From Hevea brasiliensis (taxonomy: Eukaryota; Streptophyta; Magnoliopsida; Malpighiales; Euphorbiaceae), in the NCBI RefSeq assembly GCF_030052815.1, contig NC_079500.1:5230298-5294297 (forward strand): DNA of 64,000 nt, in the 5' to 3' direction. Positions 34,200 to 46,724 of this stretch are shown one piece after another. Numbering within the stretch: the first letter of the stretch is position 1; each line of letters begins with the position of its first letter. The translations under genes were made by a program, and so were the position numbers. The notes under the pieces are model-generated. The model was given only the letters and a program-made list of their open reading frames with translations, made no database searches and was not told the DNA's origin.

Positions 34200-36255
34200 A
34201 TTCTACTTAAAACTGAGCTATAGTTGACTTTAACAACACTACTTGTCGATCTATCTTATCCTCATATCTAATCAAAGCAACAATAAATAGAGTTTTAATA
34301 TTTTTCTATATCTAGCAAAAAAGAAAAAGAAAAATGAGAGATTACAATATTGGCAAACTTATGCAATTAAATTTTGCAATTTTCATAGAATACACGCTCA
34401 ACAATGAAATTCAGGTTATTGTGCAAATAAGGTGCGAGTCTGCACTCTGTAGTCTTGGGTGCAGTAGGGGTGCGCCTATTGGCCTTTGGCCCTTAGCCTT
34501 TGCTTTTTTTTTTTTTTTTTAATAATAATAATAATTTTATTTACTATGAAGCATTACACATTTTTTAGAATTTAACCCAAATCGTTTAGAGTGAAGAAAG
34601 TGAATCCATATAATCGATCCTAAATTTTTAAAATAAAACTTAATTAAATTGAGCTGAGTTAATAATTTTATTTTACTTAAAAAAAAAAAGAGCATGTGCT
34701 TTATTAAACACATATAAACTACTCTTTTCATTCACTTTTATTTATCATTTTTTGTAAGTTAATTTTTATAAGTTGATCTGTTTCATATTATTGTTGAAAT
34801 TATTATTAAGAAAAATATTTTTTAAAATATATTAGTTAGAAAATATTAAAAAATAATTTATAATTAAATTTAATAAATTTTAATTATTAAAATATAAAAA
34901 TAGTAAAACTATTTTTTTAAATTATTTTTTTAATATTATTTAAAATAGTGTTTTTTTCTTTGCAAAACAGTTTTAATTTTAAAACATCAATATCAAATAG
35001 TCACTTAAATTTTGAAAGGGCCGTTACCCCCTAAAAGTTTTGAAAATTAAAATACTATCCAAAATTTTAATGTATTTCTTTTTAAATTATTCCCCTAAAA
35101 TTTTGAAAATTAAAATTTTACCCATAAGTTTTAGTGTATTTAAAAAAAAACCATTTGCCCCTCTAATATTTTTTAATCTTTTCATAAGTTTTGTTTTTAT
35201 TTTTATATTATTTAATTTTAATCTCTTAATTTTTTATATTTTTATTTTAATCCCTATATTTTTAATAAATTTTTATTTAATTTTCTTTCAATATTTATTT
35301 TTGAACCTCCAAATATGAATGTCTAATTCCGTCTCTATCCCTAATTATCTATTATTTTGAAAAGATTAATGAATTTTAATTTCTTTTTAATTTGACCCTT
35401 ATTTCTACTAAATATAATTAATTATTTATATGTTTTTTAAAATTTATTTTAACACTTTTCAATTTTTATCTTAATTAGTTAAAATAAAGTATAATTTAAT
35501 AAAATTAAAAAATATTTTATTATAATTTAAATAATTTAATTATTTTTTAATTATGATATAAAAATTAAAATAAAAAATAAAAATTGACGAAAGAGAAGAT
35601 ATGATATTCTAAAAGAATTTTGTTTTTAAATAGAAATTTCTAAGTGTGAAGTGAATCCCTAACCCCACACCGATGAAGATGCGACGTGCCACGTGCCACT
35701 CGCCGTACACAACATTGTCCCAATCACTCGTCCTTCCACTTAAATGTCTATTTTTTTTTAATTATTTTAAATATGTGTCTATGAATTATTTTAATATATT
35801 TATGAAAAAATAAACAAGAAAGGACTGCAGGTAGGTGTGATTTTAAGTTGTCATTAATTGATTAAATAAAATGGATAATTCTATTAATTTTTCATTTAAA
35901 TAATTTTTTTCTCTTATTTGTCAATATTTATAGCTTGATATGTCATATCTGGTATCTGTTATTGTCGCCATTTATTATTATTTTTATTTAAAATAAAATT
36001 ATATAGCTTAATAATATGAGAGTCATTTTTATAACAGCTAAGTCTTTAATTTAAATTATCAATTATATTAAAAAATGTATTATTAATTAGTAATAACACA
36101 TTATTTGAAAATATCAATATTGTATTACAAAAATAAATTTTATGTCATTATATAATAAAATATTATTTTATTTAATCTAATTTAATTCAATGATTAAATA
36201 TATATTATTCATCTGATAGATATTCAAATTTTCATTCTTTTAATTTTCTTGATGC

Positions 36256-36304
<49 letters not shown>

Positions 36305-36653
36305 CTTATTGAAAAAAAATTGATTAAAGGAATTGAATTGATAGACTTTCAAATAAGAGAGGGTAAGCATAAATAAAGTGAATTTTATTTTATTTTTTTT
36401 ATTAAAATTTAAAATTGAAATTATATATAAAATAAATTTTATATATGATTTTAATATTACTTAATTAAAATACATTTATTATTTAAAAATTGTTTTAATA
36501 TTTAGATGAATTGTTTTTTTTTTGTTACTTTTCCCTATTTATTATCACATCTATCACTGATATAAGAGTGTGAATATTTCTTTTGTGTATAGGAGAATTG
36601 GAAGAGTAAGAATTCAAATTTAACTCTGTCGAATGAGTGAGATACTTTCAATT
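34200..36653. other. AT-rich gene desert
   Basis: No recognisable gene on either strand. An open frame at 35040-35318 is Phe/Ile/Leu-rich translation of AT-rich DNA. A (TAA)n microsatellite lies at about 36258-36304. One patch with more G and C at 35640-35730 shows nothing identifiable. Confidence 0.6.
36254..36304 (+). repeat. (TAA)n microsatellite
   Basis: About 16 uninterrupted AAT/TAA triplets in AT-rich intergenic DNA. Confidence 0.95.
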
Positions 36654-37151
36654 TAGGGATGACGATAAGTAAAATACCCATGAAAATCACCATATTGAAT
36701 CTAAATTCGACTAATATTTTTAAAATTTGAACTTATCTTAAATCCGATTAAAATTTATTATCAACTATCTAAATTCATTCTAAACCCAATTATTATTACT
36801 TAAAAAATATCCGAAAATATTTAATTTTATATATTTTAATTAATAATCTACATAAAAAATTATTTTTATTAATAATTTATATTTTAAAAATTTAATAATT
36901 TCATAAAATATTCAAACTCTATTAAGAATATAAAACTTATAAATATTATTATAAATATATATTCTATATTTAATTAAATATTTATATAAATGAGTTCGAG
37001 TAATAATACCCGATACCTAATATGTAAAATTTAAATCCGTTATAGATATTTTTTTAAATTTAAATTTATTTCAAATTTATTTATATATTACTTAAATTTA
37101 TCTTATTAAAATTCAATCAAATTAAATACAATCAATCCATTGCCATTCCTA
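36654..37151 (+). mobile_element. hAT-type MITE (second copy of the 33176 family)
   Basis: Starts TAGGGATGACGATAAG and ends ATTGCCATTCCTA, which are inverted relative to each other (TAGGAATGGCAAT on the complement). Flanks TTTCAATT (36646-36653) and ATTCAACT (37152-37159) agree at six of eight positions, compatible with a worn 8-bp hAT target duplication. No coding capacity. Confidence 0.65.
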
Positions 37152-38000
37152 ATTCAACTACTGAACCAAAATAAGCTACGATGAATTGGAAGAAATTAAA
37201 GGGGAATGGTGATATGGTTGGAGAGTCATATTGAAGTGATAAGTCCTTTGACGGTACTGGATTGGTGGATTGACCAAGTGAATTAAGAAATATGACCTTA
37301 CAGGTTGAAGAGCCATGGAGACTTCAGAATTAATAGCAGACTTTTAATGAAGGATGATGACTTTATTGAATATTTCACACTTGTGTAATAAAGAGAGATG
37401 GGTCCATTTTGTTACTTCTTTTAGATTGAGTTTGAGCATTCACCTAATCTTAATTGCTATATTGTGCTACACCTGCCCACAACTGATATCAAATCAGAAT
37501 TTATAAATTTAATTTGAGATTAAAATAAAAATTAAATTAATTAAATTCATATTAATTGAAATTAGATTTAATTAAATTAAAACTAGTCGGTTGAATTTTA
37601 ATTTAAAATAATTTAAAAGTTTTATCTGATGTATTTAATTAAAATTAAATTGAATCGAAACTAAAATCAAAAGCATACTTTAATTTAATTCTAATTTTCT
37701 AATTTTGAGTTAGAATCACTTATTCTGAATCAATTTTTGTGTTGCAATTCATTTAGATTTTATTGCTTTTCAAGTAAATTTAAATTTATTATTTCAAGTT
37801 TTAATTTAATTACACTGTGATTCAAAAAGATTAATCTTTCATTCAACCATAAAAAGGGATACCAAGATATTTATATATAAAAAAAAGGCTTAATAGACAA
37901 CACTTAAAAATGGATTTTTAACCATGTTGAATATGGGTACCCTAGCCAAGGGTGACATGCAACATCAAGTACACTTGGCTTGGAGTCCTCATGTGACGGG
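37152..38000. other. Intergenic DNA
   Basis: Unassigned. 37190-37330 is moderately complex but resembles no gene. The rest is AT-rich. Confidence 0.5.
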
Positions 38001-38502
38001 TATGGTTGGCAATTTAGGTTGATGGGTCGTGTTCGTGTCGTGTCAACACGCGACACGAATATGATTAAGGTCGATAGGAACACTACACAATTAATAAATC
38101 GTGTAAAAAATTTAAACACGAACACGACCTTTCTATTATACGGGTTACATAACACGACACGATTAATATTAAATTGTATTAGGTGTATTCAAACACGACA
38201 CGACCCATTTAACACAAAATAACTCATTTAACATGGTTTGATATGACTTAACCCATTTAATATGCTATATAAGTGGGTTTATAGGTCATTGTGAGTCAAA
38301 TGGGTTAGTGAGTCATGGGTCAACAAGTGACACGAATATTAAATCGTATCAAGTCGGGTTAACGGATTAACCCGTGACACGACATGATTATAATCGTGTC
38401 ATAAATGGGTCGACACGAATTCGATACAAACACAAATAAACTTAAACTAAACCTTATATTTTCTTATTGTGTTTCCGGGTCGCGTCTAAAATTGCCACCC
38501 TA
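38001..38502 (+). mobile_element. hAT-type MITE, 502 bases, with 8-bp target duplication
   Basis: Left end TATGGTTGGCAATTTAG and complement of right end TAGGGTGGCAATTTTAG form terminal inverted repeats. Flanks are GTGACGGG (37993-38000) and GTGAAGGG (38503-38510), seven of eight identical. The interior is rich in GGGTCGTGT/ACACGAC words on both strands, so it can fold extensively. Short frames inside are chance. Confidence 0.85.
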
Positions 38503-39016
38503 GTGAAGGGTCCATGCCTTGATGGACTCTGTGAAGCCTTTAAGATGGAAAATGCCCAATCCAAGTTAGGGCTTATAGATAGAACCATGAATGAGAATAG
38601 ATAGGGAAGTCCACTCATCCAATGCAATTGACAACTTGATCTTCTCATAAAAGCAATAGGACATTCCCTCCACATTACCCTGCCAACCTTTTTGTAGGGT
38701 ACAAAATTAAAATCTCTTCTCATATTCTTTGTACTTTGAAAAGAATTTAAATTTAGATATATTTCTTATGGTATAAGAGATCTTATCTATAGTGGAGGAT
38801 TTGAGACTTATTAGACAAATGCCTTTCTCTAGTTGATCTATATCCTACCCAAAATTGGTCTATGCCATTTGCTTTATTATCATACATGGCCTAAAAATTG
38901 TACTCTAAATGCTTTGTTGCTTCATAGTTACCCATTTCAATGTTCAAATAGAATCATTACTCTTTATTTTGAATCGATTGATTTTAATTGAAATTCAAAA
39001 TTGTAACCTTGATGAA
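38503..39016. other. Unassigned intergenic DNA
   Basis: 38511-38720 is of average composition, with an open minus-strand frame (38454-38723) that runs into the MITE and matches nothing I know. It is possibly an old TE fragment. The remainder is AT-rich. Confidence 0.4.
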
Positions 39017-39231
39017 GAGAAGGAAGAGGAGGAGACAATGGAGGACAGTGATGGGTTTGAGAATGTGGGGTCCAAGGGAAGGGAAGGAGGAATGGGAGAG
39101 GAGGAAAGTGAGGTAAAGGTAGGTGAAGACTGTGAGGAGGAAATGAATGGGGGAGAAAAGGTGTGGCCTGGGGTCCATGGGAAGTGGAGGATTGTAGGGT
39201 GGTGAACTAGCCAGTAGCTCAGTACTGGCAG
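39017..39231 (-). pseudogene. Truncated, frameshifted ELO-family fragment
   Basis: On the minus strand one frame reads YWLVHHPTILHFPW (about 39222-39181), corresponding to residues 27-40 of the intact ELO at 29949-30797 (YWLVNHPNILNFAW). After a frameshift near 39150 another frame reads LLTVFTYLYLTFLLSHSS (about 39140-39085), corresponding to LSLTVLSYLSLTFLLSHT. Similarity fades by about 39017. None of the ELO catalytic boxes is present. It is a partial duplicate, about 70 codons long, of this or a closely related ELO gene. Confidence 0.78.
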
Positions 39232-39900
39232 CAAACATCTTTTCCTTTCCACGGATCTGTAAACACCGAAGCAAACATCCTGACACTAAAACTAGCTCTA
39301 CATTTATGGGCTTTCAGATGAATGGACTATGTTTGGGTTGGATTTAAATTTTCATAGTTGCTTTAACTTCCAGAATTTGCTAAAGAGGATTTCAATCATT
39401 AAGAATTCTAAAAGTTCAATCAATTTTAATTTTATAACAAAGTAAATAATAATAATAATAATAATAATATAAAAAAAATTGATAAATCAATATATATTTT
39501 GCATGATCATAAAACAAGGGCTTTTGCATTTCTCCAAGGAAGAAGAGTACAGCACTACAAACTACAAACTACACACGTTGTAGAAGAAATTATTTAACTA
39601 ATGCTAAAAAAACAAGTGTTAGCTCAAACTTGCACTAAATGCAGTCAATATCAGTGTTGAGATTCAACTAAAGATACTGTTATTAAACTCAAAAAAAAAC
39701 AAGTGAATACAAAAATTAAACATGTTTTTCCCCCAAAAAATTCTTCTGGTGATGGTTGCTTTGGTGCCATCTTGTAGATCTACATAGGAATCATGATGAA
39801 TTACTCCGAGCCGATTTTAATCCTTAAATTGATGCATAGTTTCCTTTTATATCATTTAAGAGGGTAGCAAACTTGGATGATGGTGATTACATCAAATGAA
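39232..39900. other. Intergenic, 3' flank of the RETICULATA-related gene
   Basis: No gene seen. A short (AAT)n run lies at about 39446-39470. The 3' UTR of the minus-strand gene should occupy the part near 39700-39900. Confidence 0.5.
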
Positions 39901-42221
39901 TTATGCTGAACTTGCAGACACCTTCTTCCGGACAACCCTTTTTCTCCGGGCCTTTGGAGCTGATGATGCTTCTACATCAACAGAATCGACATTCCCTTGT
40001 TTGATGCCAAGAAGCCCTAGCCCAGAAACAAGGGTTTTCTTCGATATAAACCATTTTGAAGATGATGTTGTAGCGACATCCTCAGAAGGTCTGTTGTAAG
40101 CCTTCAAAAGGTTATCCAACTGAACCAGAGGATCAGCGTCTGCGCCAATCCAGGCCAGCCTTGACGTCTCTCCAACTTGCACATTCAAAATCCTGCATGG
40201 GATCCAGAGCAAAATGGTATTAAGGGCACAAACACCAATATTAACTATATATTAGCAGAGCAGAGAGTTTCAACCAAAAATTTAATCGATATCAGTCTTA
40301 TAAGAGGTTTAGAAATCGATAGCTCTATCAGAAGTTGGAAGATCACCACGCATGCTGTAGATCATAATGTATAAAAATAGAGACTGAAGTCATCAAAGGA
40401 TTTCATGACAAATAAAACTTGGGTTGGGTTCAGACATAGATGCATGAAATCCAGAGGAAACCAGGTTCTAAACAGCAGAAGAAAAGCAACTATAGTGAAA
40501 GGCCCACAATTTTTTTTTTTTCCCCCACAAAACAAAGAATTTCCTTTTGTCCTTCAGCAGGCTGTGGGAGTCGGAGTCCCGAGACCATAAAATCAAATAG
40601 GTAAGTTCAGAAATAAGTCAAATAACTTGAGGATGTTTTTGACCCCCAAAACCCTGATCACATCAAAGATCATCCAAGAAAAGCCATTCACGAAGCAAGT
40701 CAATTTTATCATGAAGTCCTACCATAAGATTATGTTTAGAATATAAAAAATTAAGCATATTTTTTAAGCAGGAGAAAAAAGGGAAAAAAAAAAAAAAACA
40801 CCTTAAAGCTGTGTTGAAAAATAGTGCCACTCCAATAACATCAAAATGGTTGACCACTGCTCTATCAAATCCACATAATAGCTGGTATCTCAAGTTTGCA
40901 TATAGTCCAAGGAAAGCACCATAGCCACGTGCATAGTTACTCATAGGTGGAACTGTCACAGACAATCTGCCAAACAAGAGAAAAGAATTCCCCAAGTTAT
41001 AATCAGATTGATTTAACAAACAAGAGCCCTTTCTTCAGTCTCTCTCTATGGAAAACACACCAAGTAGAGAAAATTGAAATAAGACACAGTTTCTTTAAAA
41101 CATTTCTTACCTATCTTTCTTTTTACTGGCCAAAAAATTTGACAATTGACCTTGAATTGCCCCTGCACTTAATCCAACCACACATAGCTCAGCAGCCTTA
41201 TAGAAGAATGAGTGGACTCTCTTTTGCAAGTAAAACTCTCTAAGTGGATAACTCTTTTCAAATATATTGTTTGGAAGCTTCTGTAATGTATTTTGCAAAT
41301 CAAACCGGAATGTGTTTCCATACGAGCGGCAAGGAGCAAGTGTCCAAACAACAATGGCATTGCAAGCTGTTGCTGTGAGCACATTTACAAGTGCCAGATC
41401 CCATTCCTGTTTTATCCTATGAAAGCAGTAAAACAACTAATTATCAGTTCAGTGACACAGGACACAAAATGAGATTGTATTTCCACTGTCATAAGAGAGA
41501 ACAAATACCTATCCTTGCGATTTTTCACCTCCCACCAAACAGAGCAACCAATTGTAGCAGCCTGCTCTAAAAGAAGCCTATATAAAAAGGCAGGATCTGC
41601 TAGCATCCTGTGAAACAGAATTTCATGTCATCAGAAATCTGAAAATGTATTACTCCACTTGTGTCAATGGAACACCGATTGCACAGTCAAAAGAAACTTG
41701 CATTAGCCTATTAGGTTATCAAGGATAACATCCAAAAAAGATGCACCACACACATGGACTTTGGCTTAGAAGTTCACATACACCAGACAATGTCCCACAT
41801 AAGAAAAGTTAGAATGAACAAACAGAAATAGACCCTATCAAATTTGTATGACATTTTTGTCCTATCAGGTGCTCACGTTAATGGATTTATGCTATATTTT
41901 AACCTGCAATACATAATTTCTAACAGATGCTGAACTCTAATGTATTTGATTAACTTACACTCAGGATATTACAGGGCCAAATTTCAGTCACACAGCAAAT
42001 TTGCCATGTTTCAGGAAAACTTCCTCCCACAACTTCCTCTCTTCTTCTTTGTCATGAAGACCAAAATTTTGCCACCCAAATCATGGCTGAGTCAACCATC
42101 AATTTAGCAGCGCATCACCAACTGAGCCACCAATCATCTGCCTCAGATCAAAAGCAGAACAAAGCCTACAATTTCCATAATATCATTAATGGTTCTCTCA
42201 AAATCAATGTAACCTATCTTC

Positions 42222-42268
<47 letters not shown>

Positions 42269-45017
42269 AATACAAATAGACACATCTCTACATCATTCAA
42301 TCTTCAGCCTCAACAAATTTATGCATCAGCTTCCTTTGTTTCAAGCTGTGGTCAATGTCATTTGCAGGAAGAACCATGAACAAAAAAAGCCCCATCAATA
42401 ACAGTTAACCATGTTATCTGGTTCTGATAGAAGTTTGTGTCTATCCTCTCAAACAAGATCTAGAACTTCTCAAGATATCTTCAGTGGCCCTCCAAAAGAC
42501 TACCTTCCTTTTTCTCATATGAAGCAATCTGCCCCTAGACTTCCTTTGTGGAATCTTTGTCAAGGTTATTCTATCTTCCTTTGTAACTCGTGTTAGAGAG
42601 TGAGGAAGGAGGGAGGGAAGATAAAAATAAATAAATAAATAAATAGAAAAAAAAGGGGGAGGGGGAGGGCAAGAGACCACATGGCTACAATTTGGGTATA
42701 ATAACAAGCTCAGAGGCAAATCGATAGAAAATTGCTAACAAAAGGTTTCAATTACAGAAACTTTGTTGGTTTAATACCTATTTACACAAATTTAAAACTC
42801 AAGTATCCCATTAAGAAATCATACATGTCCTACTCCTAAAAGAATGCAAATTTCATTTAGGAAAATATTGCTCTAGGACACGACCATGCTTCGTGCTCAT
42901 CCAATGGGATAAGCATCTAACTATATTCATATTTACAATAGCCAAAGGGATTAGGAAGTCTACTTGCTAAAATTGAATTTGAAGTTATGATTTTATAAAA
43001 AATCTCAAACATGGCATGCTTACAAGAAATAATAAAATCCCAACATAGTGAAATTACCTTCCAATAAATGCCCTAGAAAATGCTTGAGGAAGTGCTCTGG
43101 AGATCATCCTAGTAGTGGTTGGTCTGGCATTTATTGCTAGTAATTTCACCATTTGAGCTGAGCTCACCAAACCCTGGAAGCATTGTTGCACTTAGACACA
43201 GTATTTACTCAAAGGATCCTTGGTACAAGGATAATAATAGCAATATTATAAGCATGATATTTCACCATCTCATAAGCTTGTCGGAATCCAGCAGGCAAAT
43301 CCATCATTGTTTTCTGCCATTCATTCAAAACAGCATCTACAAATTTTCGATCAAAAAGCTGCCAACAGACAAGGACATAAATCAATACAGCATAAGAGCA
43401 CATGCTGAGAGAGTATTATATTACAAAAAAGATGTGTGATAATAAGTTTTTTTGATCATAAATGAGAATTCCAACCTCTTCAAGAAATTTCCTTCTCCTG
43501 AATAGTCCACCCTCATCTCCCTCATCACCATCATCAAAGTCATCAAAATAATTGTCATCATCACCATCATCATCACCTCCATCACCACCACCATGATTGA
43601 TTTTCTTCCCAATATCTCCACCACCTCCCCCAAGTGCAACCTGCAATTTAAAAAAAATTAAGACACTTTGCCAGAAACTCTTACATCTTGAAGAAGACCA
43701 AGGGAAAAATCTAGGTTAGTTATGAGTAATTCTAGTGAACTTGTTAAATAAAAGCAGGCGCTTCAAGTACCAACTGAGGTCAGAAAAGTCAGCGCTTAGG
43801 CAATATAAAATGGTGGAAGCAAGTGCTTTGCTCATCATTAAGTAAATTGTATGCTAAAAATAAAATGCATGCACCATAGCAGGCACATGCTGTATGTGTA
43901 TTGGTCTTAATGGAATATAATAGCTTAATAGCATGAAGCAAGCCACGAAAAGGCATCAAACATAACTTCCTGATTATTGACTGATTATCATGGCTCTACT
44001 GAAACAATGTAGCAGAGAGTCCAGAGAAGTTTTTTTAACTTAAGCATTGATGTTTAGTCAGCTTAACAATTTGCTGGCACATATAGTTACAAAACCCCTT
44101 TGGAGATGGTATTACACCATATGTCCTATCACTTGCCCTATGCCAAAGAGTCGGCAGAGGTTGACAATGAATGTTAATAGTAATATTAACTTAAGTTCAT
44201 TTGCTTCAAAGGAACATGTTTTGACATGTAAATATATGAATACATAGATAAATATGTTTGTGACTTTATGCTAAATTGAGTGTGTGATTCTAAGCACTGA
44301 AGAACAAAGCATATTACTTCATAAAAGCAACTCAGCAATTGCCTACTTTTAAAAAGTGAGAAGTTAACACGGAAAATTTTCTGATGATGAAGTTAATCCA
44401 ATGATAGATTTGTAAAAATAAAAATGGGCAATCTCATGAGCCTCCCCTAAATGATCAAAATGCTCATACTTTCTCAGTCCTGAAGAAACACATACAGTGG
44501 ACAACCCCAAATTATTTTGCTTAATTGAGTTCAAAGTTTTGTCCTTTGAACTTAGAATTACACCTGAAATGTTTAATTGGACCTTTCAATTAACAAAATA
44601 TTGTCTGCAAAAAAATAAACAACTAACCTCAGGGCTAACTTTCGACTCCTTCTGCGACAAATCGAGTTTCCCTTTCTCCAAAGTAACCGCACCAAACGCA
44701 CCATATTTCCCCTTCATAACCGGTCCAAACTCCCCCCTCGAACTCGACGCCGAGCCTAAATCCACCGGTGCAGCATCCGGCGCCAGAAAGCACCGCTCCA
44801 AAGCTGCAACGGAATCGCCACCGTCGATTAAAGAAGGAGACAAGCACCTAATGACAAGATTCCTCCGTAGCTTACAGTTCACCCGCTGGGCAGCCGGCAG
44901 CTGCTTCCGGGGGCACAATTGAGGAAGCGGAGGAAGACTAGGCTTTAACGGCAAGGTCTTGGCGGCGCTTGTAGTATTAGTGGGTATTTGAGCTGTGTGG
45001 AACACGAAGTGAGACAT
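39901..45017 (-). CDS. RETICULATA-related (DUF3411) chloroplast protein
   Basis: Eight exons on the minus strand join in phase to 541 residues: 45017-44628, 43640-43476, 43358-43266, 43173-43058, 41607-41509, 41416-41111, 40966-40802 and 40192-39901; all borders GT..AG. The N-terminus is Ser/Thr/Pro-rich with basic residues and few acids, as in a plastid transit peptide. Exon 2 is a Gly/Asp linker (ALGGGGGDIGKK, then long Asp/Gly runs). Exons 3-8 carry the DUF3411 core: LFDRKFVDAVLNEWQKTMMD, YRLLLEQAATIGCSVWWEV, FEKSYPLREFYLQKRVHSF and NHFDVIGVALFFNTALRI, with about four hydrophobic segments. Family members (RETICULATA and RER proteins) are chloroplast-envelope proteins needed for normal mesophyll growth and leaf reticulation; biochemical role unknown. 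The order and the long acidic loop are most like the RER3/RER4 type. The C-terminus is basic (KARRKRVVRKK). Confidence 0.92.
42222..42268 (+). repeat. (CT)n microsatellite in an intron
   Basis: About 22 CT dinucleotides within intron 4 of the RETICULATA-related gene (GA repeats on the transcribed strand). Confidence 0.95.
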
Positions 45018-46724
45018 GGTTTAAAGAGGAAAGCTATTTTCTGTTTGGATACCGAGAAAAATGCAATCCTTTTTTTTTTCTTCCCTCTTGTTATTTTCTC
45101 GGATTATGCTTTATTTCATGGGAAATTGCCTCTCTCTCTAGAACTTCGGGGCATGTTTTAGAGAGAGAGTGAAGGAGGAAGAGAGGAGAAGGGGATGGGT
45201 GGGGTATTGATGGATGGATAGCCGACTACCATGGGACTAACCCAATCGGAAACGAGTTTGGTGAGTTAATTGGGCGGTTTTTGTGAGTCAACTCGGTCCG
45301 CATTGGACGTTTCGGCTGGTCAGCTTTTGCCATCCCCCCCGGCGTATCATTTTTAAGATTAAATAATATTTAATAATTAATTTACTAAATTTTTTAAAAA
45401 ATATTATTGAAAAAATAAATTAAATTTGAATATGTTCAAATTTATTAAAAAATTATGAAGCATTAGTAAAATTTTATTAATATTATTTGTACGTAAAATT
45501 TATTAATAAATTACATATACCAATAATTTATAATATTTTATAAGACCCAAATTTTAAAAATGAACTATTTAATATTTTTAATTACAAAATAATTAATTAT
45601 TTATGCAATTTTATTTAATAAATTAGAAATATAATAGTAAAAAATATAATAATTCAATAATTATAATATATGTATTAATTCAAAAAATACAATAAGTACA
45701 CTTATTTTAAATGATTAACGTTAAAATGATTTTAAAAACCACATTTTTATCTTTAAAATCTTATTTGATAAATGTTAAAAAAATTTAAATTTAAAATTCT
45801 TTAAGCGGAAAGAAAAAAAAATCATATTTTTTAGTTTATTAATTATTTTTTATTAAAATGATTAATTAATTTTTCATATTATTTATAATATCATAAATTA
45901 ATGTAAATTATTTTTAAAAGGTCAATAATTAAAATAAATAAAATTTTCTGAATATATTTAATCCCCAGAAAGGAAGTATAATATTTGTAGAAATATTATA
46001 ATTTTAGAATTAATTTGATAAATTTTGAAACTCTAATTTAAATTATACAAATATAGAAAGTCATTTTCATCTTAAATAATAAAATTATTTTAAACAATCA
46101 ATTTCAAAACTTTTTTGTTTTGAAAAAATTTATATAAATCTAATTATTATAAATTAAAAATACAAATATATTGATCTCACGTATTAAATATATATATATA
46201 TATATATTGTGTTTTAAATATATGATAAATTGGATTTAGATAAAAATTTATCATTTTTCATAATTCATTTTTAGTTTTTTTATTAATTTAGGAATGAGAA
46301 GGAAAAGAAAATTAAGAATTTGCCTTAAGAATGAATAGGAAACACATATGCAAAACACAGTAAGCAATAACTTGATGAATGAGTTCATGTTCACAAGTTG
46401 GCTATTATAAACCCAACATCAAACCAAAAGCTGTACAAACTTTGCATTATTTTTCAATCATCCTTAGCTTAGCGAAGAAGAACAAGAAATAGAAAATCGT
46501 TCAAGAAAAGAAACTAGCAAACCCAGCAATGATCAAACCACCTTTTCAAACAGACACACAAGAAAGAGAAGAAAATTAAAGAATCTCATCCTGTCAACCC
46601 TAAAGCCATTCCGTATCCATCTTTCTCCTACAAGACACATAAATAAAAGCTCTCCATTTCCTTCTTCCTCAACACACAAAAACCCTGCAAACTAAAACCC
46701 TATTCTCCATTTCTACCTCTAACC
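45018..46724. other. Divergent promoter region of the RETICULATA-related and RING genes
   Basis: 45018-45340 is the leader/promoter side of the minus-strand gene, with GA-rich tracts (GAGAGAGAGTGAAGG at about 45160). 45350-46300 is very AT-rich with no gene; an (AT)n run lies at 46190-46208. 46400-46724 is the promoter and leader of the RING gene, with a TATA-like TTATAAACCC at about 46405 and a pyrimidine-rich leader. Confidence 0.55.

Noticed and set aside
35040..35318. Plus-strand Phe/Ile/Leu-rich frame resembling a membrane protein
   Set aside because: Composition is what AT-rich DNA gives; no conserved motif, leader or splice context.
38909..39205. Plus-strand Glu/Gly-rich frame
   Set aside because: Antisense to the ELO pseudogene fragment.
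44497..44922. Plus-strand 141-codon frame
   Set aside because: Antisense to exon 1 of the RETICULATA-related gene.
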